DNA from: Marinobacter manganoxydans MnI7-9
GTDB taxonomy: Bacteria > Pseudomonadota > Gammaproteobacteria > Pseudomonadales > Oleiphilaceae
Assembly (NCBI RefSeq): GCF_000235625.1
Contig: NZ_AGTR01000085.1
Coordinates: 124,001-188,000, forward strand
DNA: 64,000 nucleotides
Direction of reading: 5' to 3'
In this document: in pieces, positions 35,267-44,215 of the stretch
Layout: each line of letters begins with the position of its first letter
Position numbering within the stretch: position 1 is the first letter of the stretch
The notes under the pieces: model-generated
The model's input: only the letters and a program-made list of their open reading frames with translations
The model's database searches: none
Told to the model about the DNA's origin: nothing
Made by a program: the position numbers and the translations under genes

Positions 35267-35877
35267 TCGCCGGTCTCCTGGAAATTCTCCACCATCAGAA
35301 AGATCTTTTGCCTCGCTCGATGCAAAAGAACACGAAGATTAGAGGCACTGACGTCAAGAATGTTACAGACGTCATCGGATTTATGCTGGTGGGCTTCGTA
35401 GAGCATCAGCGCCGAGCGCTGGGTTTCCGGAAGGGAGGAGAGGTGTTTGTCGAGGCAATCGCTGAGGGCGCCGTTCTCCATCAGGGTGTCGGCGGATTCA
35501 TGGAATTGAAGTTTGGGTGGCAACTCCCAGCGTCCTTTGGCGTTAAAACGATGGGCCAGTTCTGGCTCCAGGATGTCCGAAAAGTCTGTTGGGACTTCCC
35601 TGTTGGCCGATCGAAGCTGATTCTTGCAACGGTTGGCAACAACCCGGTGCAACCAGGTTTTTAAACCTGAACGACCTTCAAAGCCATGGATCGCATCAAT
35701 AACTTTAACCCAGCAATCCTGAACGGCTTCTTCTGCACTGGAATGATCCAGATAGAACCGGGCGACTGCTAACATGCCGGGGGTGTAGGCACGTACTGCT
35801 TCCTGAAAAGAGTCATTATCACCCGTTTTCAAGCCCTGAATCAGTTCTATCTCCTTTTCCCGACTTGAGTCAGTCAT
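35260..35877 (-). CDS. ECF sigma factor, 205 aa
   Basis: Region 2 is visible at SSAEEAVQDCWVKVIDAIHGF with GRSGLKTWLHRVVANRCKNQ. Region 4 follows near 150-200 (LPETQRSALMLYEAH, then SASNLRVLLHRARQKIF). The linker between them is longer than usual. It heads an operon of sigma, zinc anti-sigma, EthD protein and ADP-ribosylglycohydrolase homologue. AAAAGGGAACGGTC precedes the ATG. A GGAACTT box (35938-35944, minus) could be an autoregulatory -35 element. Confidence 0.92.
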   Translation of the reverse strand: MTDSSREKEIELIQGLKTGDNDSFQEAVRAYTPGMLAVARFYLDHSSAEEAVQDCWVKVIDAIHGFEGRSGLKTWLHRVVANRCKNQLRSANREVPTDFSDILEPELAHRFNAKGRWELPPKLQFHESADTLMENGALSDCLDKHLSSLPETQRSALMLYEAHQHKSDDVCNILDVSASNLRVLLHRARQKIFLMVENFQETGEC

Positions 35878-35937
35878 GACCGTTCCCTTTTATGAGCAAT
35901 TGTTCAAGAATAGCAGTAAGTTTGGAAATCGGTCGAT

Positions 35938-35944
35938 AAGTTCC
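35938..35944 (-). promoter_or_regulatory. Candidate ECF -35 element
   Basis: On the minus strand GGAACTT lies 61 bases upstream of the sigma factor ATG and equals the common ECF -35 sequence. I could not find a matching -10 element at the normal 15-17 base spacing, so support is partial. Confidence 0.3.
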
Positions 35945-36131
35945 CGGCGTATTCGGTAGGCGGTGTAATCAAATTGTTAGATATTCATGAGCAATCGTTG
36001 ACACAATGCGTTGCCGAACGACGTACAACAACGGTAAGCCGGTAACGAACACTGAGCCCAAGGTTTGATGTAACACTTCCGGGATTGGGGTGTCTCTTCG
36101 TTATCACGTTCAAGGTAGAAAGGATTATTTC

Positions 36132-38321
36132 ATGACACTCAAGAAATGGATTCTGGTCGCGTTGATTGCGGCTGTGGTTGTCGGGTTTATTGCCAGTGGT
36201 GGTAGCGAGCTTCTGACTCTCGAGAACCTGAAGCAAAACCAACAGTCCCTCGGTAACTGGATCGATCATAATCTGTTGGTTGCGGTGCTGGGCTTCGTTG
36301 TTGTTTATGTCGTGGTAACAGCGCTTTCTCTGCCAGGCGCTACCATCATGACTCTGGCTGGTGGTGCGTTTTTCGGCAATCTCTACGGTCTGGCAGCCGT
36401 CTCCGTTGCTTCAACTATCGGTGCGTCGCTTGCTTTCCTGGTGGCGCGGTTCCTGATGCGAGACACGCTTCGAAAACGGTATGGCGAAACCGTGGCGAAG
36501 ATGGATCGCGGCATTGAAAAAGACGGCGCCTTCTACCTTGCAACCCTGCGGCTTGTGCCGGTATTTCCCTTCTTCCTGATCAACCTGGCCATGGGCCTGA
36601 CGGCCATGAAGCTGCGCACCTATGCGCTGGTAAGCTGGATCGCCATGTTGCCCGGCACCTTTGTTTATGTGAATGCGGGTACCCAGTTGGGCCAGATCCA
36701 GTCCACCGGCGACATCGTCTCGGCCGATCTACTGCTCTCCTTCGCGCTGCTGGGTCTGTTCCCGCTGATTGCCAAATTTGTGGTGGGCTTTATCCGCCGC
36801 CGCAAAGTGTACGCCGGCTGGCAGAAGCCCGAACATTTCGATTACAACCTTCTGGTCATAGGCGGTGGCTCTGCCGGTCTGGTCTCGGCCTACATTGCCG
36901 CAGCCGTGAAAGCCAAGGTGGCTCTTATAGAGAAGCACAAGATGGGTGGCGACTGCCTGAATACCGGCTGCGTGCCCTCCAAAGCGCTTATCCGCAGCGC
37001 CAAGGCGGCGGACACCCTGCGCCATGCCAACCGGTACGGGCTGGAATCGGTGCCCGTTAAAGGCTCGTTCAAGAACATCATGAACCGGGTCAAGGATGTC
37101 ATCGCGAAAGTGGAGCCCCACGATTCGCCGGAGCGATACCGCAAGCTGGGTGTGGACTGCATTGCCGGCGAAGCCAGCTTCGTGTCGCCCTGGGAGCTAG
37201 AGGTCCGGCACAATGACGGCCGCACCGAACGCCTGACCGCCCGCAGCATTGTGGTGGCCACCGGCGGCAAGCCGGCGGTACCACCGATTCCCGGCCTGAA
37301 GGACATGGAGCCGCTAACCTCGGATAACCTGTGGGAACTGCAGGAGCAGCCCGAGCGCTTGCTGGTGTTGGGCGGTGGCCCGATCGGTTCGGAGCTGGCC
37401 CATGCCTTTGCCCGACTGGGCAGCAAGGTGACCCAGGTGGAGATGGGCGAGCGCTTGCTGGCCAAGGAAGATGAGGATGTCTCTGAACTGGTTCTGAAGC
37501 AGTTCCAGGCAGACGGCGTGGATGTCCGCCTGAAACATGCTGCTGCCGAGTTCCGTATGGAGGAAGGAGAGAAAGTTGCCTACTGCGAGCACGAGGGTGA
37601 GCGGGTGCGCATTCCTTTCGACCAGGTTCTGGTTGCTGTTGGCCGTGCAGCCAACACCGCCGGCCTGAACCTGGAGCGGATTGGTGTGGATACCCTGCCG
37701 AACGGAACCGTACCGGTAGAGGAAGACATGAGCCTGAGGTACCCGAACGTATTTGCCTGCGGCGATGTGGCTGGTCCATACCAGTTCACCCACGCGGCGG
37801 CCCATCAGGCCTGGTACGCGGCGGTCAACGGTCTGTTCGGGCAGTTCAAGCGCTTCAAGGTAGACTACCGCGTAATGCCCTGGGTGACCTTTACCTCGCC
37901 GGAAGTGGCGCGGGTGGGACTCAGTGAAGCCGAGGCAACCGCGCAGGGCGTGGCCTACGAAGTGACCCGCTACGGGCTGGATGATCTGGATCGTGCCATT
38001 GCCGAGAGTGAGGATCATGGTTTTATCAAGGTGCTGACCCCGCCGGGCAAGGACAAGATCCTGGGCGCCGTGGTGGTTGGCAGCCACGCCGGGGAAATCC
38101 TGGCCGAATTCACCCTGGCCATGAAGCATGGCCTGGGCCTGAACAAGATCCTGGGCACCATTCACCCGTACCCGACCTGGAACGAGTCGGCGAAATACGC
38201 TGCCGGCGAATGGAAGCGCGCTCATGCCCCTGAAGGCATTCTGAAGCTGCTGGAGAAACTGCACGGCTGGCGCCGTGGGAAAAACACGAATACACCGAGG
38301 AGCATCTATGCCCCTGACTGA
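36132..38321 (+). CDS. VTT membrane domain fused to MerA/Lpd-like flavin disulfide reductase, 729 aa
   Basis: Residues 1-230 are a TVP38/TMEM64 domain with several transmembrane helices (LPGATIMTLAGGAFFGNLYG, then RLVPVFPFFLINLAMG). Residues 235-729 are a pyridine nucleotide-disulfide oxidoreductase. FAD binds at NLLVIGGGSAGLVSAYIAAA and the redox pair is in GGDCLNTGCVPSK. A second Rossmann site is RLLVLGGGPIGSELAHAFA, and the dimerisation end is HPYPTWNE. It lacks the terminal Cys pair of mercuric reductase, so the electron acceptor is unknown. AAAGGATTATTTC precedes the ATG. It overlaps the radical SAM gene by 14 bases. Confidence 0.92.
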   Translation: MTLKKWILVALIAAVVVGFIASGGSELLTLENLKQNQQSLGNWIDHNLLVAVLGFVVVYVVVTALSLPGATIMTLAGGAFFGNLYGLAAVSVASTIGASLAFLVARFLMRDTLRKRYGETVAKMDRGIEKDGAFYLATLRLVPVFPFFLINLAMGLTAMKLRTYALVSWIAMLPGTFVYVNAGTQLGQIQSTGDIVSADLLLSFALLGLFPLIAKFVVGFIRRRKVYAGWQKPEHFDYNLLVIGGGSAGLVSAYIAAAVKAKVALIEKHKMGGDCLNTGCVPSKALIRSAKAADTLRHANRYGLESVPVKGSFKNIMNRVKDVIAKVEPHDSPERYRKLGVDCIAGEASFVSPWELEVRHNDGRTERLTARSIVVATGGKPAVPPIPGLKDMEPLTSDNLWELQEQPERLLVLGGGPIGSELAHAFARLGSKVTQVEMGERLLAKEDEDVSELVLKQFQADGVDVRLKHAAAEFRMEEGEKVAYCEHEGERVRIPFDQVLVAVGRAANTAGLNLERIGVDTLPNGTVPVEEDMSLRYPNVFACGDVAGPYQFTHAAAHQAWYAAVNGLFGQFKRFKVDYRVMPWVTFTSPEVARVGLSEAEATAQGVAYEVTRYGLDDLDRAIAESEDHGFIKVLTPPGKDKILGAVVVGSHAGEILAEFTLAMKHGLGLNKILGTIHPYPTWNESAKYAAGEWKRAHAPEGILKLLEKLHGWRRGKNTNTPRSIYAPD

Positions 38322-39279
38322 AGCCAGACCGGCCCGGAAAAATCGAATTCCGGCCGTTGAAGTCCTGGAACCCCGGGCCCGTGATAGCTGGACCCACACT
38401 CGCAACGGCGACCCCCGGGGTTACATCGATGCAGACAAGCTCAAAGAGCTCTGGATCCACACCGGCACCGCCTGCAATCTGGCGTGTCCGTTTTGCCTGG
38501 AAGGTTCGCACCCCGGCGATGGCCGCATTCCGGGCATGAAGCTCAGTGACGTGAAGCCGTTTATCCACGAAGCCATCGACATGGGGGTGGAGCAGTTTTC
38601 CTTCACCGGTGGTGAGCCCTTCGTGATCCGGGACTTCGTCAATATTCTGAATTACGCCAGCCAGCACCGGCCCTGCTTCGTGCTGACCAACGCCACCGAG
38701 CCGCTGCACAAGCGACAGCATCAGGTGCTGCCTTTGCTGGATAACCCCTACCCGATTCATTTCCGGGTCAGCCTGGACTTCCCGGACAGGGCCCGTCACG
38801 ACAAGGACCGCGGTGACGGCAGCTTTGATGAGGCCTTGCAGGGCATCCGCTGGCTGGTCGATCAGGGCTTCAAGGTGTCCATTGCCCGCCAGACCGATCC
38901 GGAGGAAATTCCGGCAGATGTCGAAGCCGCGTTCCGTGACATCTTCCGGGAGTGGGGCATTCCGGAGAACCTGGCATTCACCGCATTTCCGGATCTGGGT
39001 ACGCCAGGCTCGGAAGACGGCAGCCCGGAGATTACCGAGACCTGCATGGAGAAGTATCCGACCAAGGAGGCTCGCTCTCATTTCATGTGCACCTATACCC
39101 GGATGCTGGTGAAGAAGGGCGATGAGGTTCGGGTGTATGCCTGCACTTTGGTGGACGATGACCCGCAGTATGACCTGGGGGGGACGCTGACCGAGAGTAT
39201 GGATGAGCGCATTATGTTGCGGCATCACCGGTGTTTTTCCTGTTACCGCTTTGGGGCTAGTTGTTCGGCGCCGGCTTGA
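38308..39279 (+). CDS. Radical SAM protein with C-terminal cysteine cluster, 323 aa
   Basis: CNLACPFC is the CX3CX2C radical SAM motif and FSFTGGEPF the SAM-binding GGE region. The C-terminal third contains more cysteines (HFMCTYTRM, VYACTLVDDD, and HRCFSCYRFGASCSAPA), which suggests one or two auxiliary iron-sulfur clusters of SPASM type. CGAGGAGCATCT precedes the ATG, which lies inside the end of the VTT-reductase gene. The reductase may supply electrons or process a related substrate. I cannot name the reaction. Confidence 0.87.
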   Translation: MPLTEARPARKNRIPAVEVLEPRARDSWTHTRNGDPRGYIDADKLKELWIHTGTACNLACPFCLEGSHPGDGRIPGMKLSDVKPFIHEAIDMGVEQFSFTGGEPFVIRDFVNILNYASQHRPCFVLTNATEPLHKRQHQVLPLLDNPYPIHFRVSLDFPDRARHDKDRGDGSFDEALQGIRWLVDQGFKVSIARQTDPEEIPADVEAAFRDIFREWGIPENLAFTAFPDLGTPGSEDGSPEITETCMEKYPTKEARSHFMCTYTRMLVKKGDEVRVYACTLVDDDPQYDLGGTLTESMDERIMLRHHRCFSCYRFGASCSAPA

Positions 39280-39324
39280 TTCTGGTGTAGGGCCGCTCAG
39301 GACTGATTGCTGGTCATTGGCGGC

Positions 39325-39413
39325 CTGGGAGGTGACGTTATTTTCCCTTGGGAAAAACAACTCGCTTCGCTCAGACATCTTTTTCCTGGCGGGAAAATAA
39401 CCTCACCACCCAG
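39325..39413. repeat. Palindromic core element, copy A
   Basis: Arms at 39325-39347 and 39391-39413 are complementary at 21 of 23 positions (inner part GTTATTTTCCC). Between them lies the shared core with CTCGCTTCGCTCAGACA in forward orientation. See copies B (60170-60247), C (62569-62640) and D (62737-62823). It follows the radical SAM gene and may also end its transcript. Confidence 0.85.
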
Positions 39414-39487
39414 ACCGCGGGTACGGCTTTGCTATTCGGTTGTTGGCTATCTCCTTCGCCGGGGAAACCAGAACGGAAGTTGAACAA

Positions 39488-39598
39488 GGGGCAGGCCGGT
39501 AGGGATTTCAAAAAATGTGGAGCGCCATGGACGGCGCGACCAAGCCCCCCATGGATGGGTTCACGGGCGTTTTTTTGAAATCCCTACCGGCCTGTCCC
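39488..39598. repeat. Long palindromic element E with a different core
   Basis: Arms at 39488-39515 and 39571-39598 are complementary at 27 of 28 positions (inner part GTAGGGATTTCAAAAAA). The 55-base centre holds two smaller hairpins: GCGCC/GGCGC around ATGGAC, and one between CCCCCCATGG and ATGGGTT. The core is unrelated to that of elements A-D. Together A and E fill most of the 387-base gap between 39280 and 39666; the remaining bases show nothing I recognise. Confidence 0.8.
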
Positions 39599-39666
39599 GA
39601 AAGGCACCCAAACCAGAAACCCGGGAAAAACCCCGGATTAAACGACAAAGAACAAGGTAAGAAAAC

Positions 39667-41070
39667 ATGAACTTCACAGAGGCCTCCCTGTTCTGGGGAT
39701 TCCTGCTGGTCTACGGCGTGGTGATGTATTGGCTGTCGCCCAGGAGCAAGAACGCGAATTCTTTTTATAAAGGCGCCGATGACCAGGGTAACCCGGTGGG
39801 GCAGTGGTCGCTTACGGCCAGTATTCTTATCAGCTGGATCTTTGCCAAGTCGGTGACCAATGCGGCGAACCTGGGTGCGGCTTATGGCGTGGTGGGCGGT
39901 CTGGCCTATGCCAGTTACTGGCTGTCGATTCCTGTGGCGGGGTATGTGATTTACCTGATCCGAACCCAGACCGGGGCGCGGAGTCTGCAGGATTTTCTGA
40001 CCTCCCGCTTTGGCCGGCTGGCCAGTCTGGCGTTTGCGGCGGCGATTCTGATCCGGCTTTATAACGAAGTCTGGAGTAATACGGCGGTGGTGGGCGGTTA
40101 TTTCGGGTTGCCCGGTGAGTGGGAGTATTACGCGGCGGCGATGCTGTTTACGGTGTTTACTCTGGCCTACAGCCTGAAGGGTGGGCTGCGGTCTTCGATT
40201 TTCACCGATGTGATTCAGGCTTTCGTGTTTGTGTTCTTTGTGGGAGCGGTGCTGTTCCTGATCATTCCGGCCAACGATACCAGCGCCTTGCTGACCAATG
40301 GTGAGTTCCGGCTCAACGCCGGTTTTGACCTGCTGTTGGTGGCTTTGCTGCAGCTGTTCAGTTATCCGTTCCACGATCCGGTGCTGACCGACCGGGGCTT
40401 TGTGAACAAGGAAAAGACCATGCTGAAGAGCTTTGTGGTGGCCGGGCTACTGGGCTTCGTGGCGGTGTTTATCTTCAGTCTGGTGGGTGTTCACGCCCGT
40501 CTTAACGGCATTGAGGCCATGGGCAACGCGCCTGCTGCCGTGGGCCAGTCTCTGGGCCTGGCAGCGTTGTTCTTCATGAGCGTGGTCATGATGACGTCGG
40601 CGGGGTCCACCCTGGATTCCACTTTCACGTCGCTGGCCAAGTCGCTGGCGGTAGATCTGCCCAGGCTGGCGCAACGTGCCTCTGACAAGCTGCCGAGCAT
40701 GCGGGTGGGTGCGGTCGTGATGGTGATCTTTGCCTTCCTGGGCAACCTGCCGATGTTCGCCGGCACCGATATCCTCAAGGCCACGACCATCTCCGGGACG
40801 ATGGTCATGGGGCTGGCGCCGGTGTTCCTGTTCTACGGTTTCACCAAGTGGTCGCCGTGGAGTTTCCATCTGAGTTTCTGGACCGGCCTGGGGCTCGGGG
40901 TCTTGCTTGCGGTTGGGCTGATTCCAGCAAGCTGGGCCATTGGCGATGGCAAATACGCCATGTTGCTGGGCGTGAACGCCTATGGCTTCCTGATCTGCAC
41001 GGCTGGCTTCTTTACGCCTTTAGTGCTTCGTCGTCTTGCCGGACGGTCACTGGCGGCGGGGGAGGCCTGA
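39667..41070 (+). CDS. Sodium:solute symporter (SSS/SLC5 family), 467 aa
   Basis: About thirteen transmembrane helices of the LeuT-like SSS fold. Conserved stretches include QWSLTASILISWIFAKSVTN near residue 42, the loop YSLKGGLRSSIFTDVIQAF near 170, and TSAGSTLDSTFTSLAKSLAV in helix 8, which holds the Na+ site Ser/Thr. Substrate is unknown. The gene directly precedes a phosphoesterase-like gene (4-base gap). Confidence 0.9.
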   Translation: MNFTEASLFWGFLLVYGVVMYWLSPRSKNANSFYKGADDQGNPVGQWSLTASILISWIFAKSVTNAANLGAAYGVVGGLAYASYWLSIPVAGYVIYLIRTQTGARSLQDFLTSRFGRLASLAFAAAILIRLYNEVWSNTAVVGGYFGLPGEWEYYAAAMLFTVFTLAYSLKGGLRSSIFTDVIQAFVFVFFVGAVLFLIIPANDTSALLTNGEFRLNAGFDLLLVALLQLFSYPFHDPVLTDRGFVNKEKTMLKSFVVAGLLGFVAVFIFSLVGVHARLNGIEAMGNAPAAVGQSLGLAALFFMSVVMMTSAGSTLDSTFTSLAKSLAVDLPRLAQRASDKLPSMRVGAVVMVIFAFLGNLPMFAGTDILKATTISGTMVMGLAPVFLFYGFTKWSPWSFHLSFWTGLGLGVLLAVGLIPASWAIGDGKYAMLLGVNAYGFLICTAGFFTPLVLRRLAGRSLAAGEA

Positions 41071-41074
41071 GCCG

Positions 41075-42025
41075 ATGAGCGAAGGCCGCAGCTGTCCGTT
41101 GGCGTACCGGTACTCTGCCGAATCGCTTTGCGAGGATCCCCGCACGGTTTCCGAGGACGTGCTGTATATCATTGGAGGGCTTTACGGGAATCCCTGGGCC
41201 CTCGATGAAATCGAGCAGATGGCGCTGGCGGAGGAGCGTCAGGGGCACCGGGTGAAGCTGGTGTTCAATGGTGACTTCAACTGGTTCAACGCCAGCGATC
41301 GCCTGTTCCGAACCATCAATAACCGGGTGTTGGATCACACGGTCAGTCTCGGGAATGTGGATTTCGAGCTGGCGAATCCCAGTGCCGGTGCCGGATGCGG
41401 TTGCGCCTACCCGGATTTTGTCGATCAGGGCGTAGTGGAGCGGTCGAACCTTATCATGGAGCGGCTTCAGGGGATTGCCGGGGAACATCCGGATATCCAG
41501 CGTCGCTTGTCCTTGCTGCCGCGGTATCGATGCCTGATCTTTGGAGGCCTAAAGGTTTTGGTGGTGCACGGGGATCTGGAGTCCCTGGCCGGATGGGGGT
41601 TGGCTCACGAAGCTTTTGTCGAGGGTAACGATGGCAAGCTCTCGCAATGGTTCCTGGCGTCGGGGGCCGATGTCATTGCCTCAACCCACACGTGCCTGCC
41701 GGTGCTCTGGTCGGGGTTGGTGGGTGAGCAGAATCGGGTGGTAGTGAACAATGGCTCCGCAGGCATGGGGAATCTGCAATCAGACCCGCGTGGGCTGATC
41801 ACCCGGATTGGTCTGTCCAGCCCCGTCATTGAGCCGGTTGCCGGAATTGAGCGGCATGGGCTGCATGTGTCTCTGCTGCCTGTATCCTATGCACTTGAGG
41901 CCTGGTTGCCGGAGTTTGACCGGTTGTGGCCGGTCGGCTCGCCTGCCGCTGTGTCCTATCGGAACCGAATTCTGAAAGGCACCTCACTGAGTGCCGATGA
42001 TGTGATTTTTCCTTCACTAATTTAA
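41075..42025 (+). CDS. Metallophosphoesterase-like protein, 316 aa
   Basis: The chain contains calcineurin-like pieces: YIIGGLYGN at the start, FNGDFNWFN near 60, VVHGDLES near 165, STHTCLPV near 200 and VVNNGSAGMGN near 225. These correspond to the GD, H and NxGS segments of phosphoesterases, though the first DxH motif is not standard. It is soluble. GGAGG lies about 11 bases before the ATG and the gene follows the symporter after 4 bases, so the pair is probably one transcript. Confidence 0.7.
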   Translation: MSEGRSCPLAYRYSAESLCEDPRTVSEDVLYIIGGLYGNPWALDEIEQMALAEERQGHRVKLVFNGDFNWFNASDRLFRTINNRVLDHTVSLGNVDFELANPSAGAGCGCAYPDFVDQGVVERSNLIMERLQGIAGEHPDIQRRLSLLPRYRCLIFGGLKVLVVHGDLESLAGWGLAHEAFVEGNDGKLSQWFLASGADVIASTHTCLPVLWSGLVGEQNRVVVNNGSAGMGNLQSDPRGLITRIGLSSPVIEPVAGIERHGLHVSLLPVSYALEAWLPEFDRLWPVGSPAAVSYRNRILKGTSLSADDVIFPSLI

Positions 42026-42110
42026 CCATTTTGTCACTGGCGAATGCTTCAATCCGGTCTATTCTGAAAGAGTGAGCTGGAGCCTTGCCGTAGGCGGGTT
42101 TGAGCTGTAC

Positions 42111-42138
42111 TTGAAATATATTTTGTGGTCTATATAAT
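42111..42138 (+). promoter_or_regulatory. Promoter of ectA
   Basis: TTGAAA (42111-42116) and a perfect TATAAT (42133-42138) are separated by 16 bases, 35 bases before the ATG of ectA. The region is strikingly AT-rich against its surroundings, as is common for osmotically induced ect promoters. Confidence 0.65.
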
Positions 42139-42173
42139 TCAACACTAACTTTTTGCCACGAATTGATCTCGTT

Positions 42174-42689
42174 ATGACATCAGAAGGATCGAATACCACC
42201 GCCATCACGCTTCGCACACCGGTGAAAGATGATGGCTTCAGGCTCCACCAGCTGGTGGCAGAGTGCCCGCCGCTGGACCCCAACTCGATTTACTGCAACC
42301 TGTTGCAGTGCAGCCACTTTGCCGAAACCGGCGTGGCCGCGGAGAAGGACGGCGATCTGGTCGGCTTTATCTCCGGATACATCCCTCCCCAACAGCCCGA
42401 AACCATGTTTGTCTGGCAGGTGGCCGTGCATGAGAAAGGTCGTGGACAGGGCCTGGCCAAGCGGATGCTGAAAGAAATCGTTGGCCGTGATGCGTGCAAG
42501 AACGTCACCCATATGGAGACAACCATCACCGAGGACAACGAGGCCTCATGGGCGCTGTTCCGTTCATTCGCCCGTGATATGGGAGCCGAGCTCACCTACC
42601 ACGAGCATTTCGAGAAAGAGACCCACTTTGGCGGCAAGCACGATTCCGAATTCTTGCTGCGCATAGGGCCTTTCACGAAGCCAGCCTGA
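42174..42689 (+). CDS. ectA: L-2,4-diaminobutyrate acetyltransferase EctA, 171 aa
   Basis: EctA is a GNAT-fold enzyme making N-gamma-acetyl-diaminobutyrate from acetyl-CoA and diaminobutyrate, the second step of ectoine synthesis. ECPPLDPNSIYCNLLQCSHF is the family hallmark, and VAVHEKGRGQGLAKRML the acetyl-CoA loop. ATG 42174 is used; a TTG at 42153 would add 7 residues, and no strong ribosome binding site is visible for either. A 207-base gap, unusually long for this operon, separates it from ectB. Confidence 0.95.
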   Translation: MTSEGSNTTAITLRTPVKDDGFRLHQLVAECPPLDPNSIYCNLLQCSHFAETGVAAEKDGDLVGFISGYIPPQQPETMFVWQVAVHEKGRGQGLAKRMLKEIVGRDACKNVTHMETTITEDNEASWALFRSFARDMGAELTYHEHFEKETHFGGKHDSEFLLRIGPFTKPA

Positions 42690-42803
42690 GGGCCGCGGTC
42701 CTGGATCAGCCCTGCAACAAGATTGCGGCGCTGTGAACGACTGTAAAGCTGTGATTTGAATTAGCCGGCGGACCACTGAGGTAGGTCTGTCACAGGGCTT
42801 TAA

Positions 42804-44165
<1,362 letters not shown>

Positions 44166-44215
44166 GACGCCTGCACCTCCGGACATTCATGCTGCAGGAT
44201 AGCAAAGGCAAGATT

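Noticed and set aside
36132-38321. Mercuric reductase
   Set aside because: The redox CxxxxC motif is present, but the C-terminal vicinal Cys pair and HMA domain are absent and there is no mer operon.
39348-39390. Short peptide ending GKNNSLRSDIFF at several places
   Set aside because: It is the translation of the conserved core of palindromic elements A-D, read in frames without ribosome binding sites. It is a repeat artefact, not a gene.
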